Assembly: GCF_963678545.1 (NCBI RefSeq)
Contig: NZ_OY782870.1
Location: 124,001-188,000, forward strand
From: an uncultured Methanomethylovorans sp.
GTDB taxonomy: Archaea; Halobacteriota; Methanosarcinia; Methanosarcinales; Methanosarcinaceae
Direction of reading: 5' to 3'
Length of the DNA stretch: 64,000 bases
The notes beneath the pieces were generated by a model. The model ran no database searches. It had not been told where the DNA came from and saw only the letters and a program-made list of their open reading frames with translations. The translations under genes and the position numbers were made by a program. Of this stretch, positions 47,035 through 55,808 are shown in pieces. Position 1 is the stretch's first letter. Every line of letters begins with the position of its first letter.

Positions 47035-47953
47035 ATTCAAGCGTCTCATAGGTAGCATTGTCCATAGGGATGAACATGTCAATTCCCATACTTTCAAGTA
47101 TTTGTTTTCCTTCCTTAGTTCTGTGCATTGAGATGACACTGTTCTTTATTAGCTGCACCTCTTCCAAAGAAATATGTGGATTATATGCCAAGACAGGAAC
47201 TTTTTTAGCAGGAGAAATGTCAATAATTGTGAGATTAAAGATCTGCTGCGGGTAATTTCGTTTCATATACTCCCAGAAGAAATTGTCTACTTCAGCACCA
47301 TCTATGTTTTTCTTTGATAGCATCTCGATAAGACGGTCCTGGCTTTCACTGTACGAGTAACTTGAAAAAAAGGTAGAGGGTGTTTTATTCATCTCAGCAA
47401 GCAGCACCTCAATGTAATCAGGTTCTACTTTCTCCTTTGTGAACCTAAAATCATTGAAAATGAAATTTTTACCCTGAAGATCAGTAATTGACTCAATACC
47501 ATTACCGGAGTGAACTATCACATAAGATTGATAATAGGCATTTCCTTGAATTATGGGAATTGCCATGATATCTATAGCAAACTGTTGTGCACCATCATAA
47601 TAAGCATCTTCCCGGACAAAAGCAATATCAAGATAACCACTTCCCAGCAAATAGCTGATCTCACGGGGATTATCCCGCTGCACAAGTTCAACTTTCCTTC
47701 CTGTGGCCTGGGAGACGTAATTTCGAAGTCCTTCATAATATTCCATTGTTGCCTTAGGGGAAGCAACTGAAAAAACTCCCATACGTAAAGGCTGCGTCGT
47801 CTCATTGGATAGCATTATATTGCCCGTAGATTCAAGTGAGACTTTTACTGCATTTTCTTTCTCTAAAAGCAGACAACCACATGACAAGATTGATATCGTC
47901 ATAATCATAAGAGTGAAAAAAATAAGCAAACTTGTCTTATGCCTGTCTTTCAT
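47027..47953 (-). CDS. PhnD-like phosphate/phosphonate-binding lipoprotein
   Basis: A 308-residue protein with the PhnD-type periplasmic binding fold (RMGVFSVASPKATMEYYEGL, GYLDIAFVREDAYYDGA, DLQGKNFIFNDFRFTKE, VPVLAYNPHISLEEV). It has a hydrophobic leader ending ILSCGC, a plausible lipoprotein site. ATG 47953 is preferred over 48010 because AGGTGA lies about 7 nt upstream. No PhnC/PhnE transporter genes accompany it. It is instead coupled to a histidine kinase through an 8-nt overlap, so it is more likely a sensor than an importer subunit. The ligand could be phosphate, phosphonate or phosphite, or an unrelated small molecule. Confidence 0.82.
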   Translation of the reverse strand: MKDRHKTSLLIFFTLMIMTISILSCGCLLLEKENAVKVSLESTGNIMLSNETTQPLRMGVFSVASPKATMEYYEGLRNYVSQATGRKVELVQRDNPREISYLLGSGYLDIAFVREDAYYDGAQQFAIDIMAIPIIQGNAYYQSYVIVHSGNGIESITDLQGKNFIFNDFRFTKEKVEPDYIEVLLAEMNKTPSTFFSSYSYSESQDRLIEMLSKKNIDGAEVDNFFWEYMKRNYPQQIFNLTIIDISPAKKVPVLAYNPHISLEEVQLIKNSVISMHRTKEGKQILESMGIDMFIPMDNATYETLEYE

Positions 47954-48210
47954 TGCTCTTTCACCTAAAATGCACGAAGATATCCCGGTTTTAGCATGAT
48001 TGTAATCCACTGCATTATTATTAGGATTGAATATATATTTTGCTATTTAACTAGTTAAATAATACATATTTATAGGTATACTTTTCAAAAATAGGAAAAG
48101 CCACAAGTTTCAATAGTTTATGGCTCAAAATAAAGAAAATATACTCTACACCTAAAAAAGTCTGCATATACCTATCAATAGAACTTTAATGCTATAAAAA
48201 AAAGAAAAAA

Positions 48211-48342
48211 GGCTCTGTAGAAAACCTCGATTTTCAAGGAACAAATCGAACTAAGATTTTCCCCAAATATTTCTCTAGGTGTCATTAGAAAATGATTATT
48301 ATGGGCGATTGATATTGATTTTAATAGGTATTCTACAGAGCC
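48211..48342. mobile_element. 132-bp MITE with IS6-like ends and 8-bp target duplication
   Basis: GGCTCTGTAGAA (48211-48222) is perfectly inverted at 48331-48342, and the similarity extends about five bases further inwards. The directly flanking octamer AGAAAAAA occurs on both sides (48203-48210 and 48343-48350). Ends starting GGCTCTGT and 8-bp duplications are typical of the IS6 family. The interior has no coding capacity. Confidence 0.8.
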
Positions 48343-48388
48343 AGAAAAAAATCACTTAGATAAAAAATCACTGCAGATGCACCTTGTT

Positions 48389-48535
48389 TCACTTGCCGAT
48401 GATGCCGCCCATCATGAAGCAGTAGATCTCCATCTCCTCGGGAGTAAAAGACCTCTCACTTCGGCCTTTGGTAATATCATGAAAGCCAAATGCAGACCCA
48501 TCATTGTATTCATTATTGCGTAGTTGCTTTTTCAT
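48389..48535 (-). CDS. Small hypothetical protein, 48 aa
   Basis: Reads MKKQLRNNEYNDG..., with TKGRSERSFTPEEMEIYCFM and an end in GGIIGK. A GAGG Shine-Dalgarno lies about 10 nt before the ATG. The polar start and compact C-terminus look like a genuine small protein. I recognise no family. It lies alone between the MITE and the TnpB relic. Confidence 0.55.
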   Translation of the reverse strand: MKKQLRNNEYNDGSAFGFHDITKGRSERSFTPEEMEIYCFMMGGIIGK

Positions 48536-48649
48536 TTTTTTATTCCTCATCTTTCGTCAGAGGATTATAGGCAACTTTTTCTTATATATTTAATGAAACT
48601 GAACTATATATACATGCATAAAGTATATAGCAATTTTACAATTCTCTGG

Positions 48650-49150
48650 ACATCAATAGTACTACCAGTAACAGTTATAGCATCTGGAACTCTTCACATG
48701 ATATCTATCCTGACACTTGAAGGAAGAGAATGTATTACCATAAAATATGGAGAATATCGTTCACTTGACATGAATAGAGTAAGAGGACAAGCATACCTAA
48801 TTTACCATAATAATACCTTTTATCTCTGGTAGTTGTTGATGTTCCTGAATCAGACACAATTGACCCCGAAGGTGCCATAGGAATCGATATGGAGATTATC
48901 AATATTGCCACGACCTCAGATGGCGAAGTATTCTCTGGAAAGAAATGTACAGAAACAAGAAGACATTACTCCGCTTTAAAAACAAAACTACAAAGCGTGG
49001 GAACACACTCTGCTAAAATTCCAGTGTCAAAAATGTGGACATTCTGAGAATGCTGATATTAAAGCTTCAAAGAACATATCATTTAGGGAGCATCTGTTAA
49101 CTGTCCCATTGTCCTCTGTCCTGTTAAGGAACTTAGAAGGACAAGCCACC
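48650..49150 (+). pseudogene. Decayed TnpB (IS200/IS605-type)
   Basis: Three blocks in different frames read as parts of TnpB. ILTLEGRECITIKYGEY through YLIYHNNTFYL (about 48690-48829) is the pre-RuvC part. Then VVDVPESDTIDPEGAIGIDM and IINIATTSDGEVFSG (about 48830-49015) carry the RuvC-I aspartate. CQKCGHSENADIKASKNI (about 49025-49080) is the zinc-finger end. An in-frame TAG at 48830, frameshifts and a large internal deletion make it inactive. It is a relic of an insertion. Confidence 0.75.
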
Positions 49151-49154
49151 CTAT

Positions 49155-50006
49155 TCATAGATGGTGGTTGACATTAAAATAGTACTTAGATCTGGCATTC
49201 CTAGCTTGTTTATTTCCTTTTTGTTCAGCATTCTTATTATTCTTATTTCTATTATCCTTTTTTAAGATATCCGATCTTACCTTTTCTATGGCAAGATCCA
49301 CAGCAAGTCCTCTGAGCATCCACCTCAGAGCTTCTGCCTGATAATGCTTATTCTTCCTGCTGACGCCAGGAAATTCCCGTAAAACCATATTTGTAGCATG
49401 TACACCTGCTATTTGCTGCAGCTCATGAAACTGCGTTTCAGAAAAAACATCTTCTGACGCAGGATGCAGTTTCCTGAACATCAAAGAGGTTGGCGTTTTG
49501 CAGGAATTAAGTTCTGAAATCTTTGCTTTGAGTTTTTTGGATATCTTTACACTGCCAACGTCAGCAATACATGTTCTGCTATTTGGATAAACGAGGCTTA
49601 TCTTATTCTTGGTTTTAGATAACTTGTCTGCTTTATGGTTTTGTGCTCTTGGAATCCATTGAAAATATATATCCAGCTCATGTTCTTTTATAAGAGCCCT
49701 TATCTCCCTATAGACCCCTTTTATCTCATCATCCATTACAGCATAAATGCCACGCATCTGGTATATCACAGTCTGGCTGTCCCCAAGGACTTTAAGGGGA
49801 CCTTGCCCATCAGCCCGGACATATTCAAGCATACCTTTCTTAAGAGCAAGATATTCTGCAAAAAGAGCATTGTTATAATCGCTTTTCTCATGGCGGTCGT
49901 TTCCGAGTATTGAAAATGAGCTGTCATGTAGTGTAACTACCCATCCCATCCCCATACAACCACCCGGATTAGGGTTGCATGAGCCATCAAAGGTCATTGT
50001 ATCCAT
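49155..50006 (-). CDS. RNase H-fold protein with C-terminal extension
   Basis: A 283-residue protein. Residues 1-140 are an RNase HI-type domain with the acidic residues in TFDGSCNPNPGG, AEYLALKKG, VLGDSQTVIYQ and HKADKLSK. It could cleave RNA in RNA-DNA hybrids. The C-terminal half is unassigned and ends in a basic Asn/Lys-rich tail, possibly nucleic-acid binding. It stands alone, convergent with the TnpB relic. The plant/archaeal type of RNase HI is the likeliest relative. Active-site residues look complete. Confidence 0.82.
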   Translation of the reverse strand: MDTMTFDGSCNPNPGGCMGMGWVVTLHDSSFSILGNDRHEKSDYNNALFAEYLALKKGMLEYVRADGQGPLKVLGDSQTVIYQMRGIYAVMDDEIKGVYREIRALIKEHELDIYFQWIPRAQNHKADKLSKTKNKISLVYPNSRTCIADVGSVKISKKLKAKISELNSCKTPTSLMFRKLHPASEDVFSETQFHELQQIAGVHATNMVLREFPGVSRKNKHYQAEALRWMLRGLAVDLAIEKVRSDILKKDNRNKNNKNAEQKGNKQARNARSKYYFNVNHHL

Positions 50007-50157
50007 GTTTATCGTACAGGTGCGATTTTTTCTTCAGCCGTACTCAGGATAAGTATCCTTCGAATTATTTATATAATTCATAGGTATATAAGGGCGATTA
50101 ACACATATTATTTAGAGCTATATATAAATATATAGCATCGGCTAAGCCGATAGCATT

Positions 50158-52131
50158 TCACCTCTGCATTAAAACAACAACTATCAAAAAAACTCCTACA
50201 GCTACAATAGCAATCACTGCATATAGATAATTTTCTACAGCATTAACTGCAACAGATTCAATGGCGGAAATAGCAGGTCCAATGATGTTGTTTACACCTG
50301 TAAAGGCACTTTTTAATCCCAATTCCACAGAATCAAAAACTTTACTTATCTTTTCCAGGACACTTCCGAAAAATGAAGGTTCAGGAGTGGATTCCTCTAC
50401 AGACATTATCTGAAAGGGTTCATCTTCAGAGGGATTTGAATTGTTTTCAGGGGAATATAAGGTTTCATCAGTTGTTTCGGCTTCTGCTTGTACTTCAGAT
50501 GACTGTGCTGCGACCCATTCCCCTGTTACGATATCATAATTCTGCTCCACCCGAGTACCGGCTACAAAGAAGGCAGAGCGTATTGTTCCCTTGTAACCCT
50601 CGAGAGATTTGAACTCACACTCTGCATATGGAAGATCGGGAGCCTCATCAGGCTCGATATGATAACTAAGATCGAGGGATTCTCCCGGAGATAGCAGTAC
50701 ACCCTGAACGCCAATGGAATGGGAACCATCCGAAAAAATAGTTGAGGTGAGGTCCCAGTCGCTCAAGGTCCTATTACTATCAGGGAGACTTTTCTCAAAG
50801 CTTCCCTCGACATAGTTTGCCACATAGGGCACATAATCTTTAATGTCTATCCAGGCAGCCCGGTCACCGTCGTCCTTCACTGTGAGCACCACATCATATC
50901 CAGAACCGTTCTGCACAAGAGACTTATCTAAGGTCAAATAAGCACCATGTACATTGATAGTCTTACTTTCAGATTCCCATGTAAAGTTCTTACCAAAGAA
51001 ATTAACCTTTGCAACAGTTGTATTAATAATGAAACTACCCTGACGAATGGGCACGAGCTTTTTTGAGCTGTAGTATGGATCCTTTTTTGATATCACCTGA
51101 GGATTACCACTCTCAAATATAGTGTCCACCAGAAACTCATTGGGGATTTCAGGAAACGTAACATCCAGACCGCTTACAGTATAGAAACCCTGGTTGTACA
51201 CATCTACTCTAAAAGTCGTGGTCTCCCACGCATCATGCACGGTCACGTCCTCAATATACCATGGCGTCATATTGAGCTCTTCTTTAGACACAAAAGAAAC
51301 TACCTTTAGCACGGGATCCGTACATGTAAAGTTCAAAGAGGCATTACCTTCGCAAGCCTCGTTCTTAATGTCATTGCCCGATACAATCGCACTTATTGTA
51401 TAATTGATAGCATAAGGTGATGTGACACCATCCCACTCCGGGAAAATGACAGTGAAATTATAACATTGTGATTCACCCTTGTCCATCCATTCAAGACGCT
51501 TTTTAAGGACACCATCACGTAATTCAAAATCTTTGTAGGACTTCAGATCAACTTCACCAACATCAATAGTAAGAAGCAGATTCTCTGCCCAGGCATCTCC
51601 GATATTCTCCACGTCCACATTGATCAATCTTTCCTCTTCCGGCGCATACTGTGTTTCGGAAACAGAAACAACTCCATAAGTCTGAGACTCAGTAGAAAGA
51701 GTAACTTTTAACTCCGGCAGTCCACGTTCGTATACTGTTACACTTGCAGATGGGGTTTTGGAGCCATCTTCAGTCACATCCGTAAGTTCAACCTTAAAAT
51801 CATAATCCCAGATAAGATAACTATCAGACTCAATGTCCGCAAAAAGAAACTCTCTTATGATCTCTCCTTCTTTTTCGATAGAGATACTCGCAGCCTTCAA
51901 GCCAACATCAAAATCATCGGCTCTTAAAGTATAGGTTACACCATTGATGTCAACTCTTTGTGCTTTTCCCCATTGCAATGTCAGACTCTCCTTGCTCACC
52001 CACTGAGTATCTGTTTCCAGACTACTGTTAGGAGAAACATATGATGCCATTGACAAAGGCATCATGGATAAGAATATAGCGACCAACAACAGGAGAAAAA
52101 TAGCTCTGACACAAAGCCTAGCGTTTTTCAT
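50158..52131 (-). CDS. Secreted, C-terminally anchored S-layer-like protein
   Basis: A 657-residue protein with a signal peptide (AIFLLLLVAIFLSMMPLSMAS). Several beta-rich CARDB/COG1361-like repeats follow (RLINVDVENIGDAWAENLLL, FRVDVYNQGFYTVSGLDV, YDVVLTVKDDGDRAAW). A Ser/Glu-rich stalk and a final membrane helix (YLYAVIAIVAVGVFLIVVV) end the protein. This is the layout of an archaeal cell-surface protein displayed outside the membrane. The PhoU-linked small membrane genes lie just upstream on the same strand (52180 onwards). No enzymatic motif is seen. Function unknown. Confidence 0.75.
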   Translation of the reverse strand: MKNARLCVRAIFLLLLVAIFLSMMPLSMASYVSPNSSLETDTQWVSKESLTLQWGKAQRVDINGVTYTLRADDFDVGLKAASISIEKEGEIIREFLFADIESDSYLIWDYDFKVELTDVTEDGSKTPSASVTVYERGLPELKVTLSTESQTYGVVSVSETQYAPEEERLINVDVENIGDAWAENLLLTIDVGEVDLKSYKDFELRDGVLKKRLEWMDKGESQCYNFTVIFPEWDGVTSPYAINYTISAIVSGNDIKNEACEGNASLNFTCTDPVLKVVSFVSKEELNMTPWYIEDVTVHDAWETTTFRVDVYNQGFYTVSGLDVTFPEIPNEFLVDTIFESGNPQVISKKDPYYSSKKLVPIRQGSFIINTTVAKVNFFGKNFTWESESKTINVHGAYLTLDKSLVQNGSGYDVVLTVKDDGDRAAWIDIKDYVPYVANYVEGSFEKSLPDSNRTLSDWDLTSTIFSDGSHSIGVQGVLLSPGESLDLSYHIEPDEAPDLPYAECEFKSLEGYKGTIRSAFFVAGTRVEQNYDIVTGEWVAAQSSEVQAEAETTDETLYSPENNSNPSEDEPFQIMSVEESTPEPSFFGSVLEKISKVFDSVELGLKSAFTGVNNIIGPAISAIESVAVNAVENYLYAVIAIVAVGVFLIVVVLMQR

Positions 52132-52179
52132 AGTATTATTGCTCCTGCAAATTCATTTATGGTAGTTCATGCGATTTTA

Positions 52180-52389
52180 CTATCTTGTTTTTTTATGGGT
52201 TTCCATCTTTATCGGTAAGCTTCTAAGCCGGTGATAAAGCAAGTGCATGAAAAGAATGTAAGCAAGTATGGCAACATATACAATAGGGATGATGAAATTG
52301 AAATAACCGTTCGGTGAAAACCAGCATGTAGAGTAGAATGTAAACAAAGACAGCACACACGCCAGCAAAAGGCTGATCATTTTATTCAT
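52180..52389 (-). CDS. Small two-helix membrane protein, 69 aa
   Basis: A 69-residue protein with two hydrophobic segments (ISLLLACVLSLFTFYSTCW and FIIPIVYVAILAYILFMHLL) and a basic tail. Its ATG overlaps the stop of the 34-residue gene by 4 nt. It is the last of three small membrane genes after the PhoU-like gene. No family recognised. Confidence 0.6.
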   Translation of the reverse strand: MNKMISLLLACVLSLFTFYSTCWFSPNGYFNFIIPIVYVAILAYILFMHLLYHRLRSLPIKMETHKKTR

Positions 52390-52490
52390 GATTGAACGTT
52401 GTTATACCACCATAAAACCTTTGCACAAATGAAATAAATAGCTGAATAGATAACTATATAGCAGGGGATAGAATAGAGGACAAATGGCAT
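52386..52490 (-). CDS. Single-helix microprotein, 34 aa
   Basis: Reads MPFVLYSIPCYIVIYSAIYF, then ICAKVLWWYNNVQS: one hydrophobic helix with a short polar end. Its ATG overlaps the stop of the 145-residue gene (TGATG), and its TGA overlaps the start of the 69-residue gene (ATGA). Overlaps on both sides argue for real translation even though it is tiny. The alternative is a frameshift joining neighbours, but both neighbours have their own well-placed starts. Confidence 0.5.
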   Translation of the reverse strand: MPFVLYSIPCYIVIYSAIYFICAKVLWWYNNVQS

Positions 52491-52927
52491 CAACTTCCCT
52501 TTCGAACTACCTCGTATGCAAAAAGAGTGATTGTCATAATAACCGATATGAGAGAGAGCGTAAGTACTGCACTGGAGTAAGACTCTTGAAGCACATACCA
52601 AGAAAGACCCCCCATAACATGAGTAATGCTCATGAGCAGAATAACAGCAACCCCTATTGGGTAGACCTCAGTGTTATTAAGCAGGCCAAGAACCGCATAG
52701 GCAGCAAAGTAGTAGAATGAAGCAGTGAATAGCATATACGGAACCACAACATTATGTTCCAGAGCATACACAAGTAAAGGACTAAACTCGTACTTCAATA
52801 TGTTCTGACAACTACCTGCGAAGTGGAAAGTAAGAGAATAATCTATTAAAAGAGAAATGCAAAGGAAGAAAGGAATGATTTTATAATTGTGATAGATCGA
52901 TTGTATATTCAGTGATTTTCTTGGCAT
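52490..52927 (-). CDS. Four-helix membrane protein, 145 aa
   Basis: A 145-residue integral membrane protein with about four hydrophobic segments (IIPFFLCISLLIDYSLTFHF, MLFTASFYYFAAYAVLGLL, GVAVILLMSITHVMGGLSW, SAVLTLSLISVIMTITLFAY). It starts 47 nt inside the end of the PhoU-like gene, so the two are co-translated. No motif assigns a function. By position it may be a membrane partner of the PhoU-like regulator. Confidence 0.65.
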   Translation of the reverse strand: MPRKSLNIQSIYHNYKIIPFFLCISLLIDYSLTFHFAGSCQNILKYEFSPLLVYALEHNVVVPYMLFTASFYYFAAYAVLGLLNNTEVYPIGVAVILLMSITHVMGGLSWYVLQESYSSAVLTLSLISVIMTITLFAYEVVRKGS

Positions 52928-53840
52928 ATTCCCTTATCCTTTTAATGCTGTCAATGACTATCTTGATTTCCGGCTCCACATTATCTCGGAGTGCTAAAAG
53001 GTCTCTTGAACTGGACATTTCATTATCCAATACAGAATGAGCTTTTTCCTTCTCAACATGCCTGAAGATATCAATAATATCAGTGAAATTTTTCTGTGAA
53101 TCCTGAACAAGTTGACATATCATTAATTTTTGGTCATTGCTCAAGGATAATTCCGTGCAGATAGCTGCGATCTTGGTTACGTGGTCTGCAATCCTTTCCA
53201 CATCCTCAGCTGCCAGACGATAGTAAAAAGACTCGATAAGACCTAATTTATCGTTTTTTGAGGGCTGGTGTAAGTGAAGCCGGCTAACATATTGCTTAGA
53301 AATTAGAAGATACATCCTATCCACGTCATCATCTCTGGCAACTACGTCGGCGAATAATTCATCATTCTGTTCCTGCATGGCAGTCACAAGTTCATCCATC
53401 ATAAGGTATACGATCGAAGACATGCGTTTAAGGGCACGTGCTATGGTGAGTTCTTCCTTTTCAAGAAAATCATTGATCACCACCCTGTCGCCAGTATCTT
53501 CGACTACTTCAAATCCAATCAGGCCTTTACACAGGTGTTTAATTTCCTTTTTCATATCCTTACTGAAGTTTTTTCCAATGATCTCTACGGAAGTATACTC
53601 ATCAAGAATGTAAATGCCAACGATCTCACGTTTCAGTCTCTTGACATTTCCATCAAAATTGAGTTTAAGGTTGCGCTCTATATGTTTCCAGCCAGGTGGA
53701 ACGATCATCAAAGAGCCGTCGTCTAGATATGACATAGACACCGTTTCTCCGCCCTCCAACTTTGCTTTTTTTGCCCATTTTTTTGGCAAAGTAACTATAT
53801 AAGTTGACTTGCCTGTAATCTGAACCTTTCTGGTTTCCAT
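52881..53840 (-). CDS. PhoU-domain phosphate regulator with AbrB-type N-terminus (copy 2)
   Basis: A 319-residue protein. The N-terminal AbrB-like region (ITGKSTYIVTLPKKWAKKAK) is followed by a PhoU helical repeat region (ADVVARDDDVDRMYLLISKQ, AEDVERIADHVTKIAAI). It is a paralogue of the 33547-34572 protein with the same architecture and conserved metal-binding acidic and histidine residues. Unlike that copy, it leads an operon of three small membrane proteins (145, 34 and 69 residues). The upstream region (53841-54209) is TATA-rich with no gene. A role in phosphate-uptake signalling is likely from the family; its partner is unknown. Confidence 0.87.
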   Translation of the reverse strand: METRKVQITGKSTYIVTLPKKWAKKAKLEGGETVSMSYLDDGSLMIVPPGWKHIERNLKLNFDGNVKRLKREIVGIYILDEYTSVEIIGKNFSKDMKKEIKHLCKGLIGFEVVEDTGDRVVINDFLEKEELTIARALKRMSSIVYLMMDELVTAMQEQNDELFADVVARDDDVDRMYLLISKQYVSRLHLHQPSKNDKLGLIESFYYRLAAEDVERIADHVTKIAAICTELSLSNDQKLMICQLVQDSQKNFTDIIDIFRHVEKEKAHSVLDNEMSSSRDLLALRDNVEPEIKIVIDSIKRIREYAKKITEYTIDLSQL

Positions 53841-54209
53841 AAGATTTCTCCTGCAACCATATAATAACTGCTGGAAACATATCTGATGTAGCGTATATTT
53901 CTTCTCACAATAGTTCCATGTGCAACATATACTTCATATATGACTATATAGGAAGCTGAAGGGACTTTCCCATGAATAAGGACATGAACTTAATTGCCCC
54001 TTCCATTTCAAGATACAGACCTTTAAGGAAGAGAAATTAAAAAAGAAGTATCAATATAGCTTTAACAAGAAAGAGGATCTACATGGATATGCATATATAT
54101 AGATTATATATGACTCTGCCATCTACAAAGAATATTTGTACAAACTATATATCATGCAATGTGTATCCTACTTCATCAATAATAGAAATCCATCAAATAG
54201 AGGGATATA

Positions 54210-54374
54210 ATGAAATCATTAAAGAACATGAGAAAAAATGAGTTTGAATACAATGGTTCTCTTGTATTTCCAAACGATGATGATGCAGACTATAAACCTA
54301 TGCTTCAGGGAATAATAAACACTCGCTGCAATTATGATGGAGCTAAGATCGAAGGAAGTATGGAAGTTGATTAA
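54210..54374 (+). CDS. Small hypothetical protein, 54 aa
   Basis: Reads MKSLKNMRKNEFEYNGSLVF and ends YDGAKIEGSMEVD. GAGGGATATA before the ATG gives a reasonable Shine-Dalgarno. It has a basic start, an acidic middle (NDDDADYKP) and no membrane segment. No family is recognised. The flanking gaps (53841-54209 and 54375-54543) hold only TATA-like AT-rich DNA. Confidence 0.5.
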   Translation: MKSLKNMRKNEFEYNGSLVFPNDDDADYKPMLQGIINTRCNYDGAKIEGSMEVD

Positions 54375-54543
54375 AAACTCAGCATTAGATATAGATGTTT
54401 TTCAGTATAAATGATCTACGATGCTGAAATCACACCAGATTGAACTGGTTTATTATATATTTTGTACTTATTCAGTATTCAATTAAAAACAGATTTTAAT
54501 TGTAATGTAATGTCACTGCTGCTAAACCTGCGGAGAAATAACA

Positions 54544-55353
54544 ATGTTTCCGTATTCAATCAGAAAAATATGGATCTGTACTTTTTTACTTTTATTGATT
54601 ACACTACTTTCAGGCTGTATAGAGAATGAATTAGATATTCCTGTCACTTATAACAACTCCATAGGCATACAATTTGTACTAATTCCTGCTGGAGAATTCA
54701 ACATGGGCTCAAATTCAACACCCTTGGTTGGATTTGACGATCCGCTGCACAAAGTGACAATATCAAAGCCATTCTATATGGCCAAATACGAAGTCACACA
54801 GGAGGAGTGGACTACGCTGATGGGAACAAATCCTTCTTATTTTGAAGGAAGCAATTTGCCTTTGGAACAGGTAACATGGAAAGATGCACAGGCCTTTCTA
54901 TTAGCGCTTAACCAAAAGGAAAAAGTGAATAAATACAGACTGCCAACGGAAGCAGAATGGGAGTATGCCTGCAGAGCTGGAACTACATCTGAGTTTTCAT
55001 TCAGTAATGATACTTCTGTTTTAGACAGTTATGGATGGTCTGATGACTATGGTTGGTGTGCCATCAATTCCAATGATACTACTCATCCGGTCGGACAGAA
55101 AAAACCCAACGCATGGGGACTATATGATATGCACGGAAATGTATGGGAATGGACGCAAGACTTATGGCACAGCGGCTATGAAGGTGCACCAGAGGATGGA
55201 AGCGCCTGGGAAGAAGGAAACACCACTCAGAGAGTTGGAAAAGGCGGTAGCTGGATCGATGGACCAAACATCTGCCAGAGTTCTTTCCGTGGAGAACTTG
55301 ATGCTGATACAGGAGTTAATGTGTTGGGTTTCCGTGTCGTAATGGATGTATAA
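54544..55353 (+). CDS. SUMF1/FGE-type lipoprotein
   Basis: A 269-residue protein with a lipoprotein signal (LLLITLLSGCIENE; the lipobox is LSGC). A formylglycine-generating/SUMF1-type domain follows (FVLIPAGEFNMGSNST, KYEVTQEEWTTLMGTNPSYF, RLPTEAEWEYACRAG, WGLYDMHGNVWEWTQD, VGKGGSWIDG, GFRVVMDV). In archaea and bacteria many such proteins are not sulfatase activators but carbohydrate-binding or sensing modules on the cell surface. No sulfatase is nearby. It stands alone. The domain is certain; the function is open. Confidence 0.85.
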   Translation: MFPYSIRKIWICTFLLLLITLLSGCIENELDIPVTYNNSIGIQFVLIPAGEFNMGSNSTPLVGFDDPLHKVTISKPFYMAKYEVTQEEWTTLMGTNPSYFEGSNLPLEQVTWKDAQAFLLALNQKEKVNKYRLPTEAEWEYACRAGTTSEFSFSNDTSVLDSYGWSDDYGWCAINSNDTTHPVGQKKPNAWGLYDMHGNVWEWTQDLWHSGYEGAPEDGSAWEEGNTTQRVGKGGSWIDGPNICQSSFRGELDADTGVNVLGFRVVMDV

Positions 55354-55808
55354 TCATCCATTATGTCAAAAAATGTAAAAGTCCGTAGCAGTACTTCTAT
55401 TGGAAATAAGATAGTACCATTCCTTTTCAGTTTCTTTTCTGCAATCATCGCTACAAACACAGATCTAATAACCATTCCTCTCTTTACCCATAAGTGTTGG
55501 TATTTTCCTTATAACTAAAAAGGAATTTATAGGTTTTTTTTGATAGCACCCCAACATTCTTTACATAACAGGCAGAGCATAAATATTAAAAAATAAATTC
55601 ACATAGAGTTCGAAACTAATATATGGACTTTAAAATAGTGAAACAAATGCTTCTTAGTTATCTGATAATTCCATTTTTTCATAGAGTGTTCGATAATTAT
55701 CTTTGGGAATTTATCTGGAAGTTCCATCGAACATGCTGAAGCTTAGCAAAAAAGTTATAGGGAGATAACTACATATTGAACATGTCAGGAATAGGGGGGT
55801 TAAGAAGC
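55354..55808. other. Intergenic region, no gene seen
   Basis: About 450 bp of AT-rich DNA between the SUMF1-type gene and the Mth938 gene. It holds no convincing ORF. A GGGAGAT stretch near 55760 and a run of six G at 55793-55798 are the only candidate ribosome sites for the gene to the right. Confidence 0.4.

Noticed and set aside
47034..47139. Longer N-terminus for the sensor kinase
   Set aside because: It overlaps the PhnD-like coding region by over 100 nt; ATG 47034 gives a normal 8-nt coupling overlap and a standard kinase start.
48524..48832. 102-residue plus-strand ORF as a new gene
   Set aside because: Its C-terminal part is the first block of the decayed TnpB and its N-terminal part has no support.
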